Source: an uncultured Eubacteriales bacterium (lineage in GTDB: Bacteria > Bacillota > Clostridia > Oscillospirales > CAG-272). Taken from it: DNA of 23,417 bases. This document shows positions 1 to 7,576 of this stretch, in pieces. The notes beneath the pieces were generated by a model. The model searched no databases and was not told the origin of the DNA. It saw only the letters and a list, made by a program, of their open reading frames with translations. The position numbers and the translations under genes are program-made. The DNA lies in assembly GCA_905210485.1 (NCBI GenBank), contig CAJLXA010000031.1, positions 1 to 23,417 on the forward strand, given 5' to 3'. Each line of letters opens with the position of its first letter. Positions within the stretch are counted from its first letter, which is position 1.

Positions 1-536
1 TGGTCGGCGGCGGCGTCGGTTCCGCTATCGCCTATCCCGTAGCGAAAAAATTGCATACGCTCGGATGCGAAGTGCATACGGTGGTCGGTTTCCGCAGTCG
101 GGAACTTGTCATTCTGGAAGATGAATTCCGCGCGGTTTCCGATAAGTTTATTCTGATGTCGGACGACGGTTCGGCAGGTGAAAAGGGACTGGTTACCGAC
201 GCTTTGCGTCATCTGATCGAAAGCGGCGAAAAATATGACGAAGTCATCACTATCGGTCCCCTGATTATGATGAAATTCGTTTGCCGTCTGACGAAAGAAT
301 ACGGAATCAAAACGATTGCCAGCATGAACCCCATCATGATTGACGGAACGGGAATGTGCGGCGGTTGTCGCTTAAGCGTCGGCGGTAAGACGCGGTTTGC
401 CTGTGTTGACGGCCCGGAATTCGACGGTCATGAAATAGATTTTGACGAAGCCATGGCGCGTTCTTCCATGTATAAGCCGTTTGAACGCCATGCACACGAA
501 GAGGTTTGCAATCTCTTCCGGAAGGAGGTGCAGTGA
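1..536 (+). CDS. nfnA: NADH-dependent ferredoxin:NADP+ oxidoreductase small subunit NfnA, 5'-truncated
   Basis: Only the C-terminal 177 residues are present; the frame runs off the left edge, with the first complete codon at base 3. The piece opens with the nucleotide-binding loop VGGGVGSAIAYPVAKKL of an FNR-type NAD(P) domain. It ends with DGTGMCGGCRLSVGG and FACVDGPEFDG, whose cysteines match the [2Fe-2S] site of NfnA and the related sulfide dehydrogenase/dihydroorotate dehydrogenase electron-transfer subunits. In the family this cytoplasmic subunit binds FAD and takes electrons from NADH, bifurcating with NfnB between ferredoxin and NADP+. The stop codon overlaps the start of nfnB (TGATG), so the two are co-translated. 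A PyrK-like role is less likely because the partner is a GltA-like protein and no pyrimidine gene is adjacent. Confidence 0.85.
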   Translation, partial: VGGGVGSAIAYPVAKKLHTLGCEVHTVVGFRSRELVILEDEFRAVSDKFILMSDDGSAGEKGLVTDALRHLIESGEKYDEVITIGPLIMMKFVCRLTKEYGIKTIASMNPIMIDGTGMCGGCRLSVGGKTRFACVDGPEFDGHEIDFDEAMARSSMYKPFERHAHEEVCNLFRKEVQ

Positions 537-1930
537 TGCCGAATATGTCCCTGAAAAAGAACGAAATGCCGACGCAGGCGCCGGAAGTCCGCAAACGGAA
601 CTTTTCCGAGGTAGCGCTTGGATATACGGAAGAGCAGGCACGCGAGGAAGCGGCACGCTGTCTCTCCTGTAAAAATAAACCCTGCCGCGGCGGTTGCCCC
701 GTCGGTATTGATATTCCCGCGTTTATCGCCGAAGTGGCAAAAGGGGATTATGAAGCGGCTTACCGCATTATTTCCGAGGAAAGTTCGCTTCCTGCCGTGT
801 GCGGCCGCGTATGTCCGCAGGAATCGCAATGCGAAAAAAGATGTGTGCGCGGTATCAAGGGAGAACCTGTTGCCATCGGCCGTCTTGAACGGTTCGTTGC
901 GGATTACCATAATGCGCATGCAACGGCGGTTGAAAAACCGTCCTCGAACGGTCACAAGGTGGCCGTTATCGGATCCGGCCCCTCAGGCCTTACCTGTGCC
1001 GGCGATCTGGCGAAGAGAGGGTATGACGTTACGGTCTTTGAAGCATTGCATGTGGCCGGAGGCGTTTTGGTTTACGGTATTCCGGAATTCCGGCTTCCGA
1101 AAAAGATCGTGCAGAAAGAAGTTGACACACTTCGCGCCCTCGGCGTAAAGATCGAGACCAATATGGTTATCGGTAAAGTGCTGTCGATCGACGAACTGGT
1201 GAAGGAATACGGCTTTGACGCGGTGTTCATCGGTTCCGGGGCAGGTCTGCCGCGCTTCATGAACATACCCGGCGAAAATCTGAAAGGCGTATATTCTGCA
1301 AATGAATTCCTGACGCGTATCAACCTGATGAAAGCCTATAAGGAAGATTCTGCAACTCCTGTGATGCGTGCGAAGCATGTGGCGGTAGTCGGCGGCGGCA
1401 ACGTGGCCATGGACGCCGCGCGCAGTGCCATGCGTCTCGGCGCGGAAAAGGTGTATATCATATACCGCCGCGGTGCGGAGGAACTTCCCGCGCGTGCGGA
1501 AGAAGTGGAGCATGCCAAAGAAGAGGGGATCGAATTTCGTCTTCTCTCCAATCCGACGGAGATTCTTTCCGATGAAAACGGATTTGTTTCTGCCGTTTCC
1601 TGTGTGGAAATGGAACTCGGAGAGCCGGACGCTTCCGGCCGTCGCCGTCCGATTGAAAAGAAGGACAGCGCTTTCACCCTGCCTGTAGAGGCGGTGATTA
1701 TGGCGATTGGCACTTCTCCGAACCCGCTGATCAAATCCACGACGGAAGGGCTTGAAACCGAAAAATGGGGCGGTATTATCGCCGAAGAAGAAACGGGAAA
1801 AACTTCCCGTGCAGGCGTTTACGCCGGCGGTGATGCCGTGACCGGCGCCGCTACGGTTATTCTGGCGATGGGGGCAGGGAAAAAAGCCGCCGCGGCCATT
1901 GACGCATATATCCGTAACGGTAAAAAATAA
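536..1930 (+). CDS. nfnB: NfnB / GltA-like NADPH-dependent flavoprotein, large subunit of NfnAB
   Basis: This 464-residue protein has an N-terminal iron-sulfur domain with Cys42, Cys45, Cys50 and Cys54 (CLSCKNKPCRGGCP) and a second cysteine set in VCGRVCPQESQCEKRC. It is followed by the FAD loop GSGPSGL at about 146-152, the NADPH loop GGGNVAMDAAR from about 286 and the C-terminal FAD motif GGDAVTGAATVILAMGAGKKAA. Length and motif order match NfnB and the glutamate synthase small subunit. Since nfnA overlaps directly upstream and no glutamate synthase large subunit is present, the bifurcating transhydrogenase role is preferred. The start is set at ATG 536, with GGAGGTG at 524-530 inside the end of nfnA; an upstream in-frame ATG at 506 lacks a ribosome site. 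Confidence 0.9.
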   Translation: MPNMSLKKNEMPTQAPEVRKRNFSEVALGYTEEQAREEAARCLSCKNKPCRGGCPVGIDIPAFIAEVAKGDYEAAYRIISEESSLPAVCGRVCPQESQCEKRCVRGIKGEPVAIGRLERFVADYHNAHATAVEKPSSNGHKVAVIGSGPSGLTCAGDLAKRGYDVTVFEALHVAGGVLVYGIPEFRLPKKIVQKEVDTLRALGVKIETNMVIGKVLSIDELVKEYGFDAVFIGSGAGLPRFMNIPGENLKGVYSANEFLTRINLMKAYKEDSATPVMRAKHVAVVGGGNVAMDAARSAMRLGAEKVYIIYRRGAEELPARAEEVEHAKEEGIEFRLLSNPTEILSDENGFVSAVSCVEMELGEPDASGRRRPIEKKDSAFTLPVEAVIMAIGTSPNPLIKSTTEGLETEKWGGIIAEEETGKTSRAGVYAGGDAVTGAATVILAMGAGKKAAAAIDAYIRNGKK

Positions 1931-1941
1931 GGTGCGGGATC

Positions 1942-2658
1942 ATGGCGCTTTCTCTGTCGCGTTTTGCGGATCTTCTGTTTGTTCCGACCTGCGTCGGTTG
2001 CGGTGAACGGCTTCGCCACGGGTTCCTTTGTCCGATGTGCGAGATTGCGTATACCGAAAGCCTTTCGGAAGTTTGTCAGAATTGTTGCAAAGTATACAGT
2101 GAATGTCGGTGTGTTCCGCCGCTTCTTCGGAAAGCGGGCATCAGGGAACACTATAAGGTTTATCGTTATGATCCGGCGTTCCCCGAAAACGCGGAAAGCC
2201 GTATGTTGTATACGCTTAAGCATAAGAAAAATCGCGCGCTTGTTGATTTTCTCGCTTCGGAGATGGCCGGTATTCTGCAAAATTTCCGTGCTGACGCCGA
2301 TACGGTCATGACGTTTTTGCCGCGTACGCGGCGTGTCGTTCTGAATGACGGTTTCGACCAAAGCCGTCTTTTGGGGAAATCGGTTTCCGCGCTTCTTCAT
2401 ATTCCGTTCCTGAAAGTGCTGAAAAACACCAGTGATAAAACACAAAAATCTCTGACGGCGGAAGAACGTATTCTGAATGTGTCGACACATTATAAACTCG
2501 TAAAGGCAGAAGCCGTTAAAGGGAAGCGGGTGCTTCTCCTTGATGACGTTGCCACAACGGGAGCGTCGCTTGCCGCAGGCGCAAAACTTCTGCGTCGCGC
2601 GGGAGCCGTGAATGTAACGGCCGTAACGGTTGCGGTAACGCATCGTTCTTTTTTCTGA
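1942..2658 (+). CDS. comF: ComF-family phosphoribosyltransferase-like protein
   Basis: The 238-residue protein begins with a zinc-finger-like segment: Cys17, Cys20, Cys30 and Cys33 (CVGCGERLRHGFLCPMC), then NCCKVYSECRC. It ends with a type I phosphoribosyltransferase signature, VLLLDDVATTGAS at about 197-209. This two-part layout and length are typical of ComF, a cytoplasmic protein needed for late steps of DNA uptake during competence in some Firmicutes; its enzymatic activity, if any, is unsettled. The gene starts 11 bp after nfnB with a modest AAGGTG ribosome site, so it is probably read from the nfn transcript. No other competence gene is in view, so a competence role here is inferred only from family. 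A hairpin terminator follows. Confidence 0.85.
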   Translation: MALSLSRFADLLFVPTCVGCGERLRHGFLCPMCEIAYTESLSEVCQNCCKVYSECRCVPPLLRKAGIREHYKVYRYDPAFPENAESRMLYTLKHKKNRALVDFLASEMAGILQNFRADADTVMTFLPRTRRVVLNDGFDQSRLLGKSVSALLHIPFLKVLKNTSDKTQKSLTAEERILNVSTHYKLVKAEAVKGKRVLLLDDVATTGASLAAGAKLLRRAGAVNVTAVTVAVTHRSFF

Positions 2659-2670
2659 AAGCCGTGGTTT

Positions 2671-2712
2671 AAAAATGCCGCAATGTCTTTCCGGGACAGG
2701 TGGCATTTTTTA
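2671..2712 (+). terminator. Rho-independent terminator after comF
   Basis: A perfect 9-bp stem AAAAATGCC / GGCATTTTT (2671-2679 with 2702-2710) closes a 22-nt loop and ends in a T-rich tail. It lies 13 bp after the comF stop and would end the nfnA-nfnB-comF transcript. Confidence 0.7.
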
Positions 2713-2800
2713 TGTCCGGTACCGAAAGCGTTTAGTATTGCAATATTTATATAATAGGTATGTATCGTTGACACAAGTCAATTACCGCTAAAATGCAAAC

Positions 2801-2925
2801 TATAATTTACATTTCACAAGTATGGAAACATGAAAGGGATTTTTACTCCGATTTTTCCATATGCGAACTGCGGTTTACTTTATAAAACCGCATGAAAAAT
2901 CCGAAAACGAAGCGGATTTTTGGCT
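2801..2925 (+). other. Structured intergenic segment, possible small RNA with its own terminator
   Basis: The 419-bp gap between comF and the next gene shows no convincing coding frame but dense folding potential. Stem A pairs TGCGGTTT (2869-2876) with AAACCGCA (2885-2892), extended by GATTTTTCCAT (2850-2860) against ATGAAAAATC (2892-2901) with one bulge. Stem B pairs AAAAATCCG (2895-2903) perfectly with CGGATTTTT (2913-2921) and resembles a terminator. The outer part of A and the left arm of B share bases 2895-2901, so they exclude each other. A TATAAT lies at 2801-2806 but has no good -35 at standard spacing (TTGACA at 2768 is 27 nt away). It could be a small RNA, an attenuator or a non-functional repeat relic. 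Confidence 0.3.
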
Positions 2926-3009
2926 GAAAATACAAAAAATCCCCGGCGGAAAACGGGTTGTCGCCTGTGAAAAAAAGCATAATTTGTCTATATATTTTTT
3001 ATAAAACCG

Positions 3010-3038
3010 TTGACAAATCCGCGCGAAGATGCTACAAT
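3010..3038 (+). promoter_or_regulatory. SigA-type promoter of the zinc-ribbon/SPFH-like operon
   Basis: TTGACA (3010-3015) and TACAAT (3033-3038) are separated by exactly 17 nt, 40 bp upstream of the first gene of the operon. This is close to the vegetative consensus, so constitutive, fairly strong transcription is expected. Confidence 0.8.
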
Positions 3039-3077
3039 GTATTGTAGTTAATATAGTTAATGCGCGGGAGGTACGTC

Positions 3078-3341
3078 ATGGATACGGAAGACACGATGGG
3101 TTTTGAAACCGACGTCGAAGCGGAAAACGGCGATACCGTTCCGGCGGAGCCTGTCACGGTGTGCGATGTATGCGGTTTTCGCAACCCCGGCATCGTTGCC
3201 ATTTGCGCGCAGTGCAGTAACTACCTTGACCCGGATCGCGCCCTGTTCGGCGATAATACGACCGACGAGATGCAGAAGTCTCTGGAGGAGTATCATCACC
3301 TCGGCAGAATGGCCGCGGAGAGAAAGAAAGCCGGTTCATAA
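3078..3341 (+). CDS. Small zinc-ribbon protein, unknown function
   Basis: The start is ATG 3078, placed by GGGAGG at 3066-3071; an in-frame ATG at 3060 would put that site inside the gene. The 87-residue product is acidic at its N-terminus and carries one treble-clef/zinc-ribbon-like pair of CxxC knuckles, Cys29/Cys32 and Cys43/Cys46 (CDVCGF and CAQCSNYL). A charged helical tail ending in RKKAGS follows. There is no signal peptide or membrane span. It is the first gene of an operon with a large membrane protein 69 bp downstream, which suggests a soluble partner or adaptor, but that is inference. I do not recognise a named family. Confidence 0.7.
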   Translation: MDTEDTMGFETDVEAENGDTVPAEPVTVCDVCGFRNPGIVAICAQCSNYLDPDRALFGDNTTDEMQKSLEEYHHLGRMAAERKKAGS

Positions 3342-3350
3342 CGGCAGTTT

Positions 3351-3373
3351 CCGAATTTTGTTTTGCTAAAAAT
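3351..3373 (+). repeat. Copy 1 of a 23-bp exact repeat shared with 20836-20858
   Basis: Bases 3351-3373 (starting CCGAATTTTG, ending GCTAAAAAT) are identical to 20836-20858. At the second site the sequence forms the descending arm and T-rich tail of a terminator. Here only a weak GCCG/CGGC stem lies upstream, so it may be a decayed terminator copy or a short dispersed element. Confidence 0.6.
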
Positions 3374-3375
3374 TT

Positions 3376-3393
3376 GAGCATATACATATGCTC
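3376..3393. promoter_or_regulatory. 18-bp near-perfect palindrome before the 507-aa gene
   Basis: GAGCATATACATATGCTC is an inverted repeat with 8-bp arms (GAGCATAT / ATATGCTC) around a 2-bp centre. It lies 17 bp before the ATG at 3411 and just ahead of the ribosome site GGAGG. It could be an operator or an RNA hairpin affecting translation; nothing else here supports a particular regulator. Confidence 0.35.
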
Positions 3394-3410
3394 TTGATGG
3401 AGGATAGAAA

Positions 3411-4934
3411 ATGAATTTTTCCGAAGCCACGGAGAATCGTGAACTCCTTTTGAGTGAGCGTGCAAAAGGCCTTGTTGACGGTACGGTTCCCGTAACCTCG
3501 CTGGATCTCAACATTCCCGAGGACGCCGCCGATTTTGAAGCGGCAGTCGCCGTTGCGCCGCGCGCTGTTCTCGACCAGTTGACGTTGGATGACATTGCCG
3601 CGCAGGAAATCCTGTACGCATGGGTCAAGTCCAGTTCGTCCAATATTCTGAAACTGAATCCCGACCAGTATTTCCCCGAGATCATGGAACTTTATTTCTA
3701 TGACCGCATGGTGATGACGGCTCCTGCCGATAAATCGCTTTGCTCGTTCTCGCTTCATAAAAGCGTGGACGGCTACTATTGCCTGAACGTCAATTATGTG
3801 ACTCATGCGGGCGAAGAAATCCGCTATATGGATTCCCAGCTGAAAATGCCGGTTGTCATGTCTTCCAGACTGCAGGTGCGTCTGAAAGTTTATGACATGA
3901 TGAAATTCATGAATGCGATGGATATTTCGCTGAACATGCTGAGTTACAGACAGGTGGAACGTTATGTAAGCGACCTGATCGTCAACGCGTACCGCTCGGT
4001 CATGATGATACTGCTTGACAAACGTCAGGTAGGGTATTACAGTCTGAACCGCTATTATAAAAATATCGCGGATACGGTAACGATGCTGTTCGATAACGAT
4101 TACGACCGCCGCGGCATTTTGATTTCGGACTTCCAGATCCGCGAAATTAGTATTCCGAAAAATACGGTTGATTCCATGGAAAGACAGTGCTTCGCATACC
4201 GCAAACTCGAACAGAAGTTCGAGCATGATCTCCGTTGCGAAAAAATGGCGCTGGATATGTATGAACGTAAAGCGGAAATTCACGGAAAATATCCGAATTT
4301 CCCTGTCGGCATGACCGAAGCGGAAAAGGATTTTGCGCTTGAAAGATACATGAAGAAGATGGGTCTTTACGAAGAACCCGTTCTGGATTTCGGTGACGAA
4401 GACAAGGTCGTTGTTGCCGATGCCGCCACCGAAACGACCGATGTGTTTGATGCGCTCCCCGAAAAACCCGTGGCGCCGCATAAACCCGAAGAACCTGTTC
4501 TTTCCGTTCGTAAGTACGGCGAGCCTACCGGCATCATCAGCTGGATTCTGTTTATTATTCTCGGTGCCGCCAGCGTGGCCATGTTCTTCTTCGGCGACCG
4601 CATCGCGGCGCTCGGCAACTTCCTCGGCTATGCCGCCGTTGCCGTTTCCGTTCTGATCTTCGGACTCTATCGCGCACATGCGACGGTAGTGAAGTATAAG
4701 AGAAAAGAAAACGCTCCCGCTGTTGCAACCTATAAAGAAAACCTTGCCAAATATGAACAGGACATGGTAACATATGAGGCACAGCATGCCGATTTTCTTG
4801 AAGCGGAGAACCGCTATCAGAACGAACTTTCCGCACTGGAAGCAAAGCGGAAAGAAATGACCGGCCGTACGGAAACGCATACAGACACGAGTGCGGATAC
4901 AAATACGGACACGGCAACCGACGAGAACAACTGA
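3411..4934 (+). CDS. 507-aa membrane protein with SPFH/band-7-like region, unknown function
   Basis: A strong ribosome site (GGAGGATAGAAA) precedes ATG 3411. Residues up to about 300 are soluble. The stretch with VSDLIVNAYRSVMMILLD, LISDFQIREISIPKNTVDSM and the following charged helix (RKLEQKFEHDLRCEKMALDM) has the order of an SPFH/band-7 domain leading into its helical extension; this is a pattern-based suggestion, not a firm match. Two adjacent hydrophobic spans lie at about 374-394 (IISWILFIILGAASVAMFFF) and 401-421, both far from the N-terminus, which is unusual for band-7 proteins. The tail is coiled-coil-like and ends in a Thr/Asp-rich low-complexity stretch. Neighbours are a zinc-ribbon protein upstream and a 67-aa membrane protein 15 bp downstream. 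Together they suggest a membrane scaffold complex, which is inference. Confidence 0.75.
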   Translation: MNFSEATENRELLLSERAKGLVDGTVPVTSLDLNIPEDAADFEAAVAVAPRAVLDQLTLDDIAAQEILYAWVKSSSSNILKLNPDQYFPEIMELYFYDRMVMTAPADKSLCSFSLHKSVDGYYCLNVNYVTHAGEEIRYMDSQLKMPVVMSSRLQVRLKVYDMMKFMNAMDISLNMLSYRQVERYVSDLIVNAYRSVMMILLDKRQVGYYSLNRYYKNIADTVTMLFDNDYDRRGILISDFQIREISIPKNTVDSMERQCFAYRKLEQKFEHDLRCEKMALDMYERKAEIHGKYPNFPVGMTEAEKDFALERYMKKMGLYEEPVLDFGDEDKVVVADAATETTDVFDALPEKPVAPHKPEEPVLSVRKYGEPTGIISWILFIILGAASVAMFFFGDRIAALGNFLGYAAVAVSVLIFGLYRAHATVVKYKRKENAPAVATYKENLAKYEQDMVTYEAQHADFLEAENRYQNELSALEAKRKEMTGRTETHTDTSADTNTDTATDENN

Positions 4935-4949
4935 TAAGGAGATATCACA

Positions 4950-5153
4950 ATGGAAGAGATGAATAATGTCACTCCCGCAACCGAAGAAACGGTTGCTGAA
5001 ACTCCTGCGGCAAAGGCAAAAATCAACAGCGTCTTTCTGCGTGCAAGAATGATCCGCGTCTGCGCGGTTCTGACCGCTGTCGTTCTTCTCGGCGTCGGTT
5101 ATGCATTTAACTGCGGAGTTGTGACTGATTTTGTAAAAAATCTTTTCGCCTGA
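4950..5153 (+). CDS. Small single-span membrane protein, unknown function
   Basis: This 67-residue protein starts at ATG 4950 with AAGGAG at 4936-4941, 15 bp after the previous stop, so it is translationally close to the 507-aa gene. The first 30 residues are polar and rich in Glu/Thr/Ala. A basic patch (FLRARMIRVC) precedes one hydrophobic span, roughly residues 37-53 (VCAVLTAVVLLGVGYAF). A short amphipathic tail ends it. The basic patch before the span favours N-in topology. No family is recognised. Its position as the last gene before a strong terminator suggests it works with the two proteins upstream. Confidence 0.65.
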   Translation: MEEMNNVTPATEETVAETPAAKAKINSVFLRARMIRVCAVLTAVVLLGVGYAFNCGVVTDFVKNLFA

Positions 5154-5174
5154 GTCGTTGACCTTTAAAGGCGA

Positions 5175-5214
5175 AAAGCGGGAAACAAGGTGTTAGCACT
5201 TTGTTCCCCGCTTT
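5175..5214. terminator. Bidirectional terminator between the small-membrane-protein operon and dapA
   Basis: An 18-bp stem with two G:U pairs joins AAAGCGGGAAACAAGGTG (5175-5192) to CACTTTGTTCCCCGCTTT (5197-5214) around a 4-nt loop. It sits between two converging genes; a short T tract is present on both strands, so it can serve both. Confidence 0.8.
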
Positions 5215-5267
5215 ATTATCTTTGCCGTGTGGTGCTGACGATGAACGTATTACGGTGGTTTTGCCGT

Positions 5268-6167
5268 TTACGGCCTTGAAAGCGCCGTCAATTCGGCTTC
5301 GATCTCGCCTGCCAGGGCGGTTGATACCCGTGACAGCGGCAGACGTGTTTCCGCACTGCAAAGTCCCATCTGCGCCATTGCCTCTTTTACGGGTGCGGGA
5401 TTGACCTCACGGAAGAGAAGTCTGCTGAGCTTTTGGTATCGCCGCATAATCGCGGCGGCTTCCTGCGGTTTTCCGCTTTCAAACAGCCGGTATGCGGCAA
5501 CCGCATCGGCGGGATACAGATTGGACAGTACGGAAATCACGCCGTCTCCGCCAAGAGCCAGCGTAGGCAGAAACTCCGTGTCATTGCCGGTGTATATATG
5601 CCATTTGTCGCCGAAAAGAGCAATAAGATCGCCGATGCGGCCGATGTCTCCTTTTGCTTCTTTTACACCGATGATGCGTGGGTGCACCGCCAGTTTTTCG
5701 TATTGTGCAATCGACAGGTCAACGCCTGTGCGCCCCGGAACGTTGTACAGAATGATCGGAATCGGCGACGCGTCCGCCACTGCGAGAAAGTGAGAGACGA
5801 TGCCGCTTTCCGTGCCTTTGTTGTAATACGGTGTGACGACGAGCAGATAATCCGCCCCGTTTTCGGCGGCGCGTTCGGCGTTTCTGACGGTCGTGCGGGT
5901 GTCGTTGGTTCCGCAACCGATAATGAGCGGAAGTTTTCCGTGAAGGAGTAACGCCGCTTCTTTGATAAGCGTGTCCCGTTCCTCCACGGTCAATGTGGAG
6001 GCTTCACCGGTCGTTCCGCACACAACGATACCGCCCACACCGGCTTTAGCCTGTCTTTCCAGGCAGGCGCAAAATGCCGGCAGATCAACTATGCCGTCCC
6101 GGAACGGTGTTACGGTAGCCGTAATTACGCCGGAAAAAGATTGCTTTGCATAAGATGAAAAAGTCAT
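5268..6167 (-). CDS. dapA: 4-hydroxy-tetrahydrodipicolinate synthase (DapA)
   Basis: The 299-residue TIM-barrel protein condenses pyruvate with aspartate semialdehyde, the first committed step of lysine and diaminopimelate synthesis in the cytoplasm. Visible family motifs are GGIVVCGTTGEASTL (Thr52/Thr53), the catalytic tyrosine in LYNVPGRTG (Tyr141), and the Schiff-base lysine in GVKEAKGD (Lys169), followed by GND. These residues favour DapA over N-acetylneuraminate lyase or KDG aldolase paralogues. The start is ATG at 6167, with a CGAGGT ribosome site. It stands alone, divergent from queA across 97 bp, and shares a terminator with the converging operon at 3078-5153. Confidence 0.93.
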   Translation of the reverse strand: MTFSSYAKQSFSGVITATVTPFRDGIVDLPAFCACLERQAKAGVGGIVVCGTTGEASTLTVEERDTLIKEAALLLHGKLPLIIGCGTNDTRTTVRNAERAAENGADYLLVVTPYYNKGTESGIVSHFLAVADASPIPIILYNVPGRTGVDLSIAQYEKLAVHPRIIGVKEAKGDIGRIGDLIALFGDKWHIYTGNDTEFLPTLALGGDGVISVLSNLYPADAVAAYRLFESGKPQEAAAIMRRYQKLSRLLFREVNPAPVKEAMAQMGLCSAETRLPLSRVSTALAGEIEAELTALSRP

Positions 6168-6184
6168 AAGTACCTCGAAATCTA

Positions 6185-6213
6185 TTGCAATTCAAACGGA
6201 AGAGTGGTATACT
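6185..6213 (+). promoter_or_regulatory. SigA-type promoter of queA
   Basis: TTGCAA (6185-6190) and TATACT (6208-6213) are 17 nt apart and 51 bp upstream of the queA ATG. It lies inside the 97-bp divergent region shared with dapA; I could not pick out a clear dapA promoter on the other strand. Confidence 0.65.
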
Positions 6214-6264
6214 TGAATAAGAGTCCCGCTATTAAGATATGCAGGTATTCGGGAAAGGATACAT

Positions 6265-7341
6265 ATGGATACAGTCATTACAAACAAAAGAATAGAAACA
6301 AATCTGCAAACCAAGGATTTTTATTATGATCTGCCGCAGGAACTGATTGCGCAGACTCCGGCGGAAAAGCGGGATATGTCACGTCTTTTGGTTCTCGATC
6401 GCCGGAAGGACGGATTTGAACACCGGCATTTTCACGATATAACGGAATATCTGAACCCCGAAGACGTACTTGTTGTCAACTCTTCAAAAGTCATTCCGGC
6501 GCGTCTCATCGGCGTCAGCGAAAAAACAGGATCGCCGATGGAACTCCTGCTGTTGCGTATGCAGAGTGACGGAACGTGGGAAACGCTTGTCAGGCCGGGG
6601 AAGCGCGCCCGTATAGGAGCACGCTTTACGTTCGGCGACGGTGTTCTTTCCGCCGAGGTAACGGATATTACGGAGGGCGGTAACCGCATCGTGCGTCTTA
6701 CCTATGATACGGACAGGTTCGGCAATATTTATGAAACCCTGAACGAAGTCGGCAATATGCCGCTCCCTCCGTATATTACGGAGAAACTCCGTGATAAAGA
6801 ACGGTATCAGACCGTATACGCCAAAGAAATGGGTTCGGCGGCGGCACCTACCGCCGGTCTGCATTTTACACGGGAATTGATTGATGAGATCAAACACAAG
6901 GGCGTCGGCTTTTGTGAGGTGACTCTTCATGTCGGTCTCGGTACTTTCCGTCCCGTGAAAGTGGACAGAATCGAAGACCACCTGATGCATGCCGAACATT
7001 TTACGATTTCCGAGGAAACGGCAAACGAAATCAATCGCCGCAGGGCGGCCGGCGGGCGCATTGTCTGCGTCGGAACGACTTCCTGCCGTGTTCTCGAAAG
7101 TGTTACCGATGAAAACGGGATTGTTCATGCCATGTCCGGGGAAACCAAAATCTTCATATATCCCGGTTATCGGTTCAAGGCGGTGGACGCCCTGATTACA
7201 AATTTTCATCTTCCCGAAAGCACGCTCTTAATGTTGGTTTCGGCTTTGGCAACGCGTGAAAAGATTATGGCGGCCTATCAGGAAGCCGTGAAAGAAAAAT
7301 ACCGCTTTTTTTCATTCGGGGATGCAATGCTTATCCTTTAA
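6265..7341 (+). CDS. queA: S-adenosylmethionine:tRNA ribosyltransferase-isomerase (QueA)
   Basis: QueA transfers and rearranges the ribosyl part of SAM onto 7-aminomethyl-7-deazaguanine at tRNA position 34, forming epoxyqueuosine. The 358-residue product shows family hallmarks in order: FYYDLPQELIAQTPAEKRDMSRLLVL, VLVVNSSKVIPARL, VRPGKRARIG, MPLPPYI, GSAAAPTAGLHFT, VTLHVGLGTFRPV, HAEHF and ITNFHLPESTLLMLVSA. About 15 extra residues precede the usual FYYDLP opening; no closer start with a ribosome site exists, and GGAAAGGAT precedes ATG 6265. No other queuosine gene (tgt, queG) is in view, so it appears as a single-gene unit with its own promoter and terminator. Confidence 0.95.
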   Translation: MDTVITNKRIETNLQTKDFYYDLPQELIAQTPAEKRDMSRLLVLDRRKDGFEHRHFHDITEYLNPEDVLVVNSSKVIPARLIGVSEKTGSPMELLLLRMQSDGTWETLVRPGKRARIGARFTFGDGVLSAEVTDITEGGNRIVRLTYDTDRFGNIYETLNEVGNMPLPPYITEKLRDKERYQTVYAKEMGSAAAPTAGLHFTRELIDEIKHKGVGFCEVTLHVGLGTFRPVKVDRIEDHLMHAEHFTISEETANEINRRRAAGGRIVCVGTTSCRVLESVTDENGIVHAMSGETKIFIYPGYRFKAVDALITNFHLPESTLLMLVSALATREKIMAAYQEAVKEKYRFFSFGDAMLIL

Positions 7342-7364
7342 GCGGCGCGACGCGCTTCTTTTTT
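7340..7364 (+). terminator. Likely terminator overlapping the queA stop
   Basis: AAGCGGCG (7340-7347) can pair with CGCGCTT (7351-7357) with one bulged G, followed by CTTTTTT. The stem starts inside the queA stop codon. The rest of the 235-bp gap to the ABC gene holds no coding frame I trust, only the promoter at 7497. Confidence 0.5.
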
Positions 7365-7496
7365 GCCGCAGAAAACACGCCGTCGGGTGAGTGAATTCTG
7401 TGTCGGTTTCTCGCTGTCTTCCTTGAAGAAAATCCCGCTGTCGCCGGTACCGGCGGCGCGATGCCGATCGTACAAATCCGTTTTCGGCAACATTTT

Positions 7497-7525
7497 TTGA
7501 CTTGTAATACCGTTAGAGCTACACT
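7497..7525 (+). promoter_or_regulatory. SigA-type promoter of the ABC exporter gene
   Basis: TTGACT (7497-7502) and TACACT (7520-7525) are spaced by 17 nt, 51 bp before the ATG at 7577. Confidence 0.6.
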
Positions 7526-7576
7526 GCCGATTTTCTGATAAAACGTAAATATATATTAACATTTTAAGGATATTAA

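Noticed and set aside
3366..4880. 504-codon minus-strand frame antisense to the 507-aa gene
   Set aside because: The plus frame has a strong ribosome site, operon context and membrane spans; the minus product is His/Phe-rich and unstructured.
7338..7562. 74-codon minus-strand frame between queA and the ABC gene
   Set aside because: No ribosome site and no plausible protein features; the gap has a promoter for the ABC gene on the other strand.
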